Source of the DNA: Colias croceus
Taxonomy: Eukaryota > Arthropoda > Insecta > Lepidoptera > Pieridae
Direction of reading: 5' to 3'
DNA length: 64,000 nucleotides
NCBI RefSeq assembly: GCF_905220415.1
Contig: NC_059546.1
Location: forward strand, 2,170,001 to 2,234,000
Positions within the stretch are counted from its first letter, which is position 1, and each line of letters begins with the position of its first letter. The position numbers and the translations under genes are program-made. Below, piece by piece: positions 56,835 to 64,000 of this stretch. The notes beneath the pieces were generated by a model. It was given only the letters and a program-made list of their open reading frames with translations, was not told the DNA's origin and did no database searches.

Positions 56835-57225
56835 TAAGGGTGTCCTTTGTTATGTCTCACTCTTACTTCATAGTAATATAGTTACTAAATACATTCCATA
56901 GATAGTGATACGAACAAACGAATAAAATTCCATCACAAGCTCTTTTATCTAGTCAAAAAATTGCACTTTGAGTATAGTTATGTACCAAGGAAAGTCCGTC
57001 ATTAGAAGAGAGTACTGTTTCACGTACGTTTTCCGCTAGAAAATATATAATGCATAGAGCTTAATAGTTATACGTAGAAAATAGTGATATGTATTTGTAT
57101 AGAGAAAATAGTTCAAAGATACTTACTATAATTTTTATATTATTAAATTTTGGCAATGGAAATGAATTGACGTTTGTAAATGGCCTAGAAGTTTTGTCAT
57201 GTTAAGAAACTGAGGTTTTTACTTA

Positions 57226-57400
57226 GGCCGGTTGCAGAGCTTCACCGACCATCAGTGCGTACGTCAGTCGCGCTTGTCATGTGTATGGAAATACGCGTGC
57301 GTATGGTCGGTCTAGCTATGAACGGTTTTATGAATTTCCATACTTATGACGAGCGCTACTGACGTACGCACTGATGGTCGGTGAAGATCTGCAACTGGAC
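57226..57400. mobile_element. TTA-flanked MITE, family M1 (copy 3), near-perfect palindrome
   Basis: 175 bp. GGCCGGTTGCAGAGCTTCAC at the left, GTGAAGATCTGCAACTGGAC at the right. TTA outside both ends (57223-57225, 57401-57403). Shorter than copies 1 and 2, and foldable along almost its whole length. Confidence 0.88.
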
Positions 57401-58717
57401 TTAATATTTTTATTCATATCACGATGCATCTAAATAAAATGCAAAGCATCTTAAAAATATAGCAATGCTATATGAAAGTTAGCATTTTTAAATAAGTTCA
57501 TTTTTTTCCGTCGATGTTGCTTTAGTCACCTTTGCTTCAATCATCCTGTATATGATGTATGTATCTAGTTTGAGAAGATCGTAATTAAATTTGAAAACAC
57601 CCATGTTTAAGTATTCGATTAAATTAATATTTTAATTTTCCATAATACCTATATGATCCTAGATCTATGAATAACCGGGTTTCTTAATGTGATAGAACTT
57701 TAAGTTCTTAAGAATTATTATTTTATAGAATCTCGTTTTTTATTGTTATGATTGTATTATTTGTTATTGTTTATGTACCTACATTCCACTTTGTTGCGTA
57801 CCTTTATGAAGGAATGTTATTTTATATATTGAGTTATTTTAGACTAAATTTCGAAATGTTATTCGACTGCATAAAAATATTTAAAAAATCTTTCAATTTC
57901 AGTTGAGTAGATAATGTTTGAGGTATCTACATCATTCATAATAAGAAAAACATAGCAATTTAGACGACATTATCGTTATTTATTAAATAAAAAAAAGCAT
58001 TTCCAGAGATAGCCTAAAATATTGTTTTTGTTACAACCGTCCTATTTTTAATTGATTTCAAATTATAACAAACCATATATATAATAAGGAGTTTTAATTT
58101 TAGACCCGCATTCCTATTTCTATCTGATTCAAAAAAGGTTAAATTTCTATATTTGGCTGTTATTCTTATTTATTTTTTGCAAACGGCTATCATGGATTTG
58201 ATTTGAATGGTAACTTAGATGTTGTCGACCTACCTACCTGATATTAAAACACACAAAGTTTCATGTTAATCGATCCAGCCGTTTCGGAGAAGTATGATAA
58301 CTTACGTGAATTTAACATATACCTTTATATAGATTATATCTATAGTTATAATTATATTATTTAGCGTATTCATTTTACACGAGATTCTGATTCTAAAGTA
58401 AATAATTGAGCAAAAACTAGTTAATATTAATACGAATTCAATAAAATTATAGATGTGGAATCATTAAAAGTAGGTTCAAAGATATGGTCGATATTTCGTA
58501 TGCAAACTTTTAGAGAGCATTTATTCATGCGATTAGTTTACAATCTTTAAAAACTTACTCGAAGATTCTGTCTACAGATGAAAATCACGTTAAATATACA
58601 CACAAAATAAACCTAACCTAACCATCTGGGTCATCTCTTTGTTTATGAGAACACCCGATAGAGGAAATAAGTCATATAATATAAACTCTAAAGTTTATCA
58701 AAAACAATTTGTTTCAG

Positions 58718-58965
58718 CGAAATTCATAACTCTAGTGTCTGGGCCAACACTGCTCATGTTCCAGAACTATACTTTCTCCAGGAAAGGCATATTTACGAAT
58801 GGCAAATACAAATATCGTTGCTCTGCACATTTCCGAAAGCGTTGTAAAGCCTACTTGAATGTGAATGAACATAATGTCGTGATTGAAACCAGACTTGATC
58901 ATACTCATGAGCCGGCGAGATACGTAGAAACAACATTAGGATATGTTAGGGTGCAGAAGAAATAA
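58718..58965 (+). CDS. mod(mdg4): mod(mdg4) alternative 3' exon 12, FLYWCH domain (RY-C subfamily)
   Basis: Acceptor AATTTGTTTCAG ends at 58717. Frame: KFITLVSGPTLLMFQNYTFS, RKGIFTNGKYKYRCSAHFRK, RCKAYLNVNEHNVVIETRLD, HTHEPARYVETTLGYVRVQK, then TAA. This is the first member of the subfamily in which Tyr replaces the conserved Trp before the first Cys. The K-F-I-T-L start, T-F-S-[RK] strand and G-Y-[IV]-R ending recur in exons 13-18. AATAAA at 59393-59398. The upstream in-frame reading into the intron is open by chance and has no sign of being coding. Confidence 0.9.
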
Positions 58966-59022
58966 TCGTTAGAAAAAGAATCCCGTAAACATACCGAGCC
59001 ACCAGAACTATCAAATATGTAT

Positions 59023-59152
59023 TATAGCTAGACCGCAGTGGCTGTACCGCTGTATTTTTTCTTTCTAACTTCTAACTCGTGCTCTTTCTCAAACGGTCCC
59101 CGCCTCACTGCACATGCTTAGGGCGCGGTACAGCGGTTGTGGTCAAGCTATA
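59023..59152. mobile_element. 130-bp MITE-like inverted repeat
   Basis: TATAGCTAGACCGCAGTGGC at the left with GCGGTTGTGGTCAAGCTATA at the right; the inner GCTGTACCGC / GCGGTACAGC also pair. It lies in the 3' region of exon 12, so it would be transcribed with it. Confidence 0.65.
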
Positions 59153-59822
59153 GTTAAGAATGTTTTCTATTCCATTGACAATAATTTTGTTAGAAAGTGA
59201 TAAGTGTGTTTAGATAAGATCTAAATAAGAAGATACAAGCAAACCCCAGATAGCTATTTATGCATATATATACCAAATTATTTTGAATCTATACGAATTC
59301 GAATGTCTGCGGCGGCTAGTATATCGCATAAAATCATGGGCACAAGACATTCACATAGCGCTAAATACATTACTTTTTAATTATAGAGAAGAAATAAAAA
59401 TAAAATCTGAGTCTGTTGTCCGTAAATCAATGTATTACTCATTTATAACTTTAGACCATGTAATTGTAATGTTTCGAAACATTGACAGTAAATTCTCTAA
59501 TACAATTAATGCTTTTCAATAATTTAAATGTTTTTTATTTAACTTTTTTGATTTGCATTGCATTGAATATTATTTTAAAATACAATAGTTAGATATATAA
59601 CTGAATGTTAACGCTAGAAGCGCCGAGCTTGATATGAGGATACCACCGAATGGTATAAAACTTGTTTTAGATAGTTATTTTAAAGTTAACCATGTTATAA
59701 AATATGCCATTTTTCTTGTCATGTTTTTATACTATTTTTAAGTTGTACTTAGGGTAAAATTTTATACCACATTCATTGGTAAAGCCGATTATTTTTACAA
59801 CAGCTAAATTACCTATTTTCAG
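59153..59822. other. Spacer, exon 12 polyadenylation region
   Basis: AATAAA at 59393 and a further AT-rich run up to acceptor TACCTATTTTCAG (59810-59822). The open frame at 59283-59522 has no domain. Confidence 0.5.
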
Positions 59823-60061
59823 CACAGTTTATAACACTTATAACCGGTGCCAGGTTGCTTATGTATGAAAACTATTCGTTCTCGAAAAAGAACGACTTGT
59901 CCAATGGCAAGACCAGATACTGCTGTTCGGCGTTATACAGTAAAAATTGTAAGATGAACGTGTACTTGGACAAGGACAATGTGATCGTGGAGGTGAAGGG
60001 AAGCCATGACCATGAGCCGGTGGCATACACGGAGACACCGTTAGGATATATACGGGTGTGA
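59823..60061 (+). CDS. mod(mdg4): mod(mdg4) alternative 3' exon 13, FLYWCH domain (RY-C subfamily)
   Basis: Acceptor TTACCTATTTTCAG ends at 59822. Frame: QFITLITGARLLMYENYSFS, KKNDLSNGKTRYCCSALYSK, NCKMNVYLDKDNVIVEVKGS, HDHEPVAYTETPLGYIRV, then TGA. Finger residues complete, with an additional Cys next to the first ligand. The TACGGGTGTGATTTC end of the exon is tandemly duplicated just downstream (60051 and 60099). AATAAA at 60376-60381. Confidence 0.89.
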
Positions 60062-60166
60062 TTTCAAGAATACAATAGACCAGTGCGGTGGAAGCACATA
60101 CGGGTGTGATTTCGAGAATATACTACAAAAAAAAAACCGACCACTGCGGTGAAAGCTTTCTATAAC
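60051..60166 (+). repeat. 48-bp tandem duplication across the end of exon 13
   Basis: TACGGGTGTGATTTCAAGAA at 60051 recurs at 60099 as TACGGGTGTGATTTCGAGAA. Both are followed by AATA and a GACCA(G/C)TGCGGTG block. The stop codon lies in copy 1, so the protein is unaffected. Confidence 0.8.
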
Positions 60167-60666
60167 TAGTATTTTTTTCTTGAATTATGATCATGTCAAC
60201 GTTATATCGGGTTTTTAATAGATCGAAATGTGCGCAAACATAATAAGTGCATATCCTATATCACACTCATGTTCGAAGGGACAAAAACTCGACACGCGAA
60301 TAGAGAAAAAAATCACGAACGCTTTTAGTGACGTAATATCAGCAAAGCCTAACAGTATTGTTCTACTGCTTTCCCAATAAATAGTCTTTACTTTAGGACT
60401 TACTCACTTTTAAAGAATTGATGTCCCTGTGTTTGTGTGTAACTCCATCAATCACTTTTACTTCCAGTGTTTCCTACACTGTTGGAAATCTGTTTGTAAA
60501 ACCATAACATAATATTATATTGTAATAAAATGATAATATAATTAATGATAAAAAATATTATTTTAAAATAAGTAATGCGTTTTGAAATTTCCAAAAATAT
60601 TTTCAATACATTAATTCACTGACGTTGCTGAAACGTCCCAAATTTAACACTTATAAATTATTGCAG
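60167..60666. other. 3' UTR of exon 13 and spacer
   Basis: AATAAA at 60376. Nothing else recognised. Acceptor AAATTATTGCAG ends at 60666. Confidence 0.5.
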
Positions 60667-60920
60667 CGAAATTTGTAACATTGATCAGCGGGGCCAAAGT
60701 GCTCGTGTACAAAAATCATACTTTCTCAAAACGAGGAAACCTACGCAATGGAGGGACTAGATACACGTGTTATATTACCAAAAATTCGGGCTGTACCGCC
60801 CGCGTACATGTTGATCCAGATAACAGAATATCGTCTGTACGTGTGAAACATAATCATGCACCGGTTAAACTTGTGTTCACTGAATATGGATTTGTTCGTG
60901 GTTGGAGCGTTTCGAAATGA
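60667..60920 (+). CDS. mod(mdg4): mod(mdg4) alternative 3' exon 14, FLYWCH domain (RY-C subfamily)
   Basis: Acceptor AAATTATTGCAG ends at 60666. Frame: KFVTLISGAKVLVYKNHTFS, KRGNLRNGGTRYTCYITKNS, GCTARVHVDPDNRISSVRVK, HNHAPVKLVFTEYGFVRGWS, ending VSK, TGA. Ligands C, C, H, H all present. It ends with a slightly longer tail than its sisters. AATAAA at 61046-61051. Confidence 0.89.
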
Positions 60921-61547
60921 GGGAATCTATTTATTATATAATTATATTTTGTATATAAATATTTCTGTATATCTAAATATATGGACAGATGATAATATAA
61001 TTTTATATTAGAAAATTATATTTATTATATAATTAAAATAATGTTAATAAAAATTTATTGACATAATAAAAAGACATAATAAATTGTTGGATTCAAGAAA
61101 TTTGTATTATGTATAGCGTTCAAGTGGTTCGCATTAAGGCTCCATATAATTTCTGGAAAGTTATTTCATTATTAATACAAATCTAATTACGACATGCTGT
61201 ATTACATATTGTACTAGTCATAAATCTAGTCATCTAGCCATAAAAATGCTATTAAAAATATTATTAAACCTATACTATAGTATTAAACGCTTGCTTTTTT
61301 TCATAAACCTATCTATGTATGTATTCAAAAGTATAAGCAATTAGAAAGAAGATGAAATACTCCATCTTCTTAGAAACCTGGAATAACAGTCGATTGTTTA
61401 TGATTCTTCCTAATCCAGTTTGGAAATTACTCAATTCCATTATTTTGTCCAAGACAAAACGCTATCTTTGCTTTGCGCTTTTTCTACTTATGATTTAATT
61501 ATTAATAATTTCTCTTTCATTCTCAATAACATTACTAATATTTTCAG
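60921..61547. other. 3' UTR of exon 14 and spacer
   Basis: AATAAA at 61046. AT-rich. Acceptor CTAATATTTTCAG ends at 61547. Confidence 0.5.
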
Positions 61548-61786
61548 CGAAGTTCATTACCTTAGTGTCCGGTACGAAGTTGCTTATTTACAACCATTAC
61601 GCGTTTTCACGGCGAGGCAGCATTAGGAAGCATGGGTCGAGATATACCTGTTCGAATGCCTTCAGTAAGGGCTGTAAGGCACAGCTCCATGTTAGCAAAG
61701 ATAATGTCATTCTGTCAGTATTCGATGAACACAACCACGACCCATCGAACTTTTTTGAAACTTCATATGGTTATATCCGTAAATAA
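61548..61786 (+). CDS. mod(mdg4): mod(mdg4) alternative 3' exon 15, FLYWCH domain (RY-C subfamily)
   Basis: Acceptor CTAATATTTTCAG ends at 61547. Frame: KFITLVSGTKLLIYNHYAFS, RRGSIRKHGSRYTCSNAFSK, GCKAQLHVSKDNVILSVFDE, HNHDPSNFFETSYGYIRK, TAA. The stop codon (61784-61786) is part of an AATAAA hexamer (61782-61787). If that signal is used, the mRNA would have almost no 3' UTR. No other AATAAA is obvious before exon 16. Confidence 0.89.
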
Positions 61787-62169
61787 AGAATCTTTATGTG
61801 CATAAATGTGGTTTACAAGTTCTTATATACTTTTAAATTGTATATCCCCGGCATTGTTGGTACGTCGCTGTATACTTAACATCAGGTGATGCGTCGGCTT
61901 TTTTGATATTTTTTGTGAATCTGATTACACTAAAGTCATATTATTGTAGTAATGTAGTATTTTTAGTAATCCGTCTTTGTCTGGATAGTCTGGATAGCAA
62001 TATATTTCATCATTTTGTAGAAATTCCAACGTTTGTTTTTATTATAATTATTATTACAATATAATACATACGATTAATTAGCGTTGTTTTTAAGGAAACT
62101 ATAAAGATACGTTTTCATCAGTGGTATCAGACAAGCAGTAAATGGTTGATCTTAAATTCTGAATTTCAG
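61787..62169. other. Spacer between exons 15 and 16
   Basis: AT-rich. CTGGATAGTCTGGATAG direct repeat at about 61981. Ends with acceptor TTCTGAATTTCAG. Confidence 0.5.
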
Positions 62170-62411
62170 TACAATTCATCAAAATGGTATCTGGGTCCAC
62201 GCTTCTCCTATACAAAGAATATACTTATACCAAGAGAAGACATATTGGCAATGGAGGATCAAGGTACGCATGTACCTGCTCAATGAGTACCCGCTGCAAA
62301 GCCTACCTCAATGTCTCTGCTGACGATCACGTCTTAAACGAGGGTGGGGAACATAACCATGCTCCTTGTAGATTGATGAAAGCATCTAATGGGTTTTATA
62401 TTCGAGCGTGA
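62170..62411 (+). CDS. mod(mdg4): mod(mdg4) alternative 3' exon 16, FLYWCH domain (RY-C subfamily)
   Basis: Acceptor TTCTGAATTTCAG ends at 62169. Frame: QFIKMVSGSTLLLYKEYTYT, KRRHIGNGGSRYACTCSMST, RCKAYLNVSADDHVLNEGGE, HNHAPCRLMKASNGFYIRA, TGA. It is closest to the broken exon 18 (SRYAC/WRYAC, SMS/SMT, H-x-H-x-PC, SNG/PNG). AATAAA at 62500-62505. Confidence 0.89.
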
Positions 62412-62594
62412 CAAATCCTAACAGGATTTGTTGGAAATGTTAACAATGCCTTAAAGAATGTCCAAAATATAATAATAATAGATTAGATTTTAGATTAATA
62501 ATAAAAGATTTAATTGATTTATAGTGTTATTTCAAGATGCCAATGCCACTGCGGTGAACTCAAATTGACAATTTCTAATAAGTTATGATTCCAA

Positions 62595-62783
62595 TCCATA
62601 CTAATATTATAAATGCGAAAGTAACTCTGTCTGTCTGTCTGTCTGTTACTCAATCACGCCTAAACTACTAAACCAATTTGCATGAAATTTGGTAAGGAGA
62701 TATTTTGATACCCGAGAAAGGACATAGGCTACTTTTTATTGCGAAATATGTACCACAGGCGAAGCCGGGGCGGACCGCTAGTT
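62595..62783 (-). repeat. SINE/LINE-tail repeat, family S3, 60 bp before an exon
   Basis: CCATACTAATATTATAAATG, GTCTGTCTGTCTGTCTGTTA, GATACCCGAGAAAGGACATA, ending GGGGCGGACCGCTAGTTT. Reverse orientation, close to 3067-3250 in sequence. It lies immediately upstream of exon 17; the acceptor itself (CCTTGTTTCAG) is outside it. Confidence 0.85.
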
Positions 62784-62843
62784 TTAATATAAAACAAAGA
62801 CTCGGAAATATAAATGACAGTCCGATAAATTGCCTTGTTTCAG

Positions 62844-63091
62844 CTAAATTCATCAAATTGATTTCTGGCAAAACTGTTCTATTATACAAAAATTATACAT
62901 TCATAAAGAACAAGAACATTCGAGATGGCGCCTCGAGGTACATCTGCTCTCTGCACACGAGTAAACGATGCAAGGCTTATCTACACGTTTCTTCTGATAA
63001 TTTTATTGTGCTTGCCAAAGATATTCATAACCACAAGTCTTTTAGGTTCGTGAAATTCGAAGATGAATCGTATATGCGTATCAGAATTTAA
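62844..63091 (+). CDS. mod(mdg4): mod(mdg4) alternative 3' exon 17, FLYWCH domain (RY-C subfamily)
   Basis: Acceptor TTGCCTTGTTTCAG ends at 62843. Frame: KFIKLISGKTVLLYKNYTFI, KNKNIRDGASRYICSLHTSK, RCKAYLHVSSDNFIVLAKDI, HNHKSFRFVKFEDESYMRIR, ending I, TAA. H-N-H is followed by KS rather than the common proline, and the exon ends DESYMR rather than G-[YF]-[IV]-R. AATAAA at 63232-63237. The open frame extends leftwards through the S3 repeat to 62705, but that part is repeat-derived and lies before the acceptor. Confidence 0.89.
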
Positions 63092-63572
63092 TTTTTCCAA
63101 ATTACAAAAGTATTTATCACCAAAAATTCGTGTTTCAGTTTTTGTGGTTTTGATTTTTTGTACAACTGCTGACCGAACTGTTCCGCGCAACAATTGCCTC
63201 GTAAGGCTGTTCGCTATGTAGAGACCCGCCTAATAAAGTTTTCACTTCTGCTATGCGGTCTTAAGCACGCATTCTTTACTTATTTAATTGACCTATTTAT
63301 TGTTTTAACTTTATAATAACTTATTCTAGTAATAATAACTAGTAATATGGTATTTAGTCCTTGAGAAAGTGATGATTATGAGGTAAAAACATTCATGATA
63401 GACAATTTATTTGTTTTATACTAGAAAGAGTCGATTGCAATTTTATAATCCAATAATTTTCAATAAATTGATCAAGGTATCAAAGACAATCTTTCGATAT
63501 AGGCCATCGATTATCTCATGTACCTAAGATATAGAAATTAAAAATAAATTTTAAATTATTCATGATTTCCAG
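63092..63572. other. 3' UTR of exon 17 and spacer
   Basis: AATAAA at 63232. Ends with the acceptor CATGATTTCCAG (63561-63572) of the broken exon 18. Confidence 0.5.
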
Positions 63573-63818
63573 CGACGTTCATCAAATTTATTTCCGGTTC
63601 AACTTTACTTCTATGTATATAACGAGTACACTTTCTCGAAGAGAAGCAAAATTCGCTATGGCGCCTGGAGGTATGCATGCTCCAGTTCAATGACCAGTAG
63701 ATGCAAGGCCTATCTCCACGTGTCTTCTGATAACACTATCCTGCTAGCTCGCGATGATCATAACCACCAGCCTTGTAAGCTGTTACGAGCTCCCAACGGA
63801 TTATATATGCGGCTATAG
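63573..63818 (+). pseudogene. mod(mdg4): mod(mdg4) 3' exon 18, FLYWCH domain, frameshifted
   Basis: The acceptor CATGATTTCCAG is intact and the phase-1 frame starts TFIKFISGSTLLL, matching exons 12-17. It then meets TAA at 63620-63622. Four extra bases (TGTA at 63614-63617, or an equivalent placement) shift the frame. Downstream, the frame beginning TAT AAC GAG at 63618 is fully open for 67 codons. It shows YNEYTFSKRSKIR, WRYACSSSMTSRCKAYLHVS, DHNHQPCKL and YMRL with TAG at 63816-63818. All zinc ligands and tail motifs persist, so the break is recent, a polymorphism, or a sequence error. No AATAAA is seen before the window ends. Confidence 0.88.
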
Positions 63819-64000
63819 TAAAATTTACAAACAAAAAGATTGAAAAATATCGCTAAAAAGTCTTTAATTTCTAAGGCTTGATTGCACCTCTAAGTTATAG
63901 TTAAGGTTAATGTCAAATTTAACAATAACAGTAACGGTGATTTTTACACTGACAGTGAAATAGGTTGCATCAGCGTTTTTTTAAGCATAGTAAAAATGAT
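63819..64000. other. End of window, non-coding
   Basis: AT-rich sequence after exon 18; nothing recognised. The exon array probably continues beyond the edge. Confidence 0.4.

Larger units (their letters stand above)
55915..58717. other. Long spacer between exon groups, rich in MITEs
   Basis: AATAAA at 56108. It then contains MITEs at 56343-56547, 56585-56834 and 57226-57400 and a SINE scrap with ATCGATCCAGCCGTTTCGG at about 58150-58310. No FLYWCH frame seen. It separates exons 1-11 from the exon 12-18 subfamily. Confidence 0.6.

Noticed and set aside
62705..62843. Coding extension upstream of exon 17
   Set aside because: The frame is open only because it crosses the S3 repeat in a favourable frame. 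It precedes the acceptor and has no counterpart in sister exons.
40140..63818. lola or a family of separate FLYWCH genes
   Set aside because: lola 3' exons encode C2H2 fingers, not FLYWCH. Separate genes would need start codons and promoters, but each exon begins directly after an acceptor in the same phase.

Overview
The window looks like nuclear DNA of a moth or butterfly (Lepidoptera). It is AT-rich and packed with repeat families I recognise from lepidopteran genomes: RTE and CR1/Jockey-type LINEs, short elements ending in GCTTCGCCCGC or CAGACAGACAGA motifs, TTA-flanked MITEs, and piggyBac-like, hAT-like and pogo-like remnants. Its only host protein-coding content is on the + strand, from about 40.1 kb to the right edge. 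Species and all family names are inferred by eye; nothing was searched.

Host gene. From 40140 to 63818 there are 18 separate exons, each encoding a single FLYWCH zinc-finger domain (17 open, 1 frameshifted). Each is preceded by a 3' splice acceptor. Each joins its upstream partner in the same phase (one base before the junction, two after), and each ends in its own stop codon, usually followed by AATAAA. This is the architecture of the alternative 3'-terminal exons of mod(mdg4), a BTB-FLYWCH chromatin/insulator gene whose isoforms differ in the C-terminal FLYWCH exon and are partly made by trans-splicing in Drosophila. The common BTB exons are not visible here, so they lie outside the window. 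Exons 1-11 carry an aromatic Trp before the first zinc-binding Cys. Exons 12-18 form a tight tandem subfamily with Tyr there, spaced 0.6-1.1 kb. Exon 8 is about six times longer than the others because of a 36-bp coding minisatellite and a Lys/Pro-rich linker. Exon 18 is broken. The array probably runs past the right edge.

Upstream of the exons. Positions 1-40 kb hold no host coding exon that I can see. They contain mobile elements, often nested, and one intact tRNA-Gly(GCC) gene at 30.7 kb. Between 38.30 and 39.34 kb, only 0.8 kb before the first FLYWCH acceptor, lies the most unusual structure in the window. It has sixteen copies of a tRNA T-arm-like hairpin (stem about 5 bp, 7-nt loop TTCRANN), all on the + strand, about 47-136 nt apart, with no tRNA bodies around them. 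The stems differ in sequence but stay paired, which points to selection on structure (RNA) or to a cluster of pol III B-box/TFIIIC sites.

Mobile-element layout: 5'-truncated RTE LINE (1-2.2 kb, nonsense codon); a 233-bp tandem repeat carrying a TTA-flanked MITE (4.8-5.9 kb); an hAT-like element with 8-bp target duplication splitting a SINE (8.2-10.9 kb); a LINE with an intact 1037-codon ORF2 (11.5-14.8 kb); a 0.9-kb element built from CCTAGG-containing subterminal repeats (15.1-16.0 kb); a piggyBac-like element containing a truncated LINE (19.0-21.2 kb); inverted-repeat elements at 27.1-29.1 and 35.5-36.3 kb; an internally deleted pogo-like element between FLYWCH exons 2 and 3; and several MITEs between exons 11 and 12.
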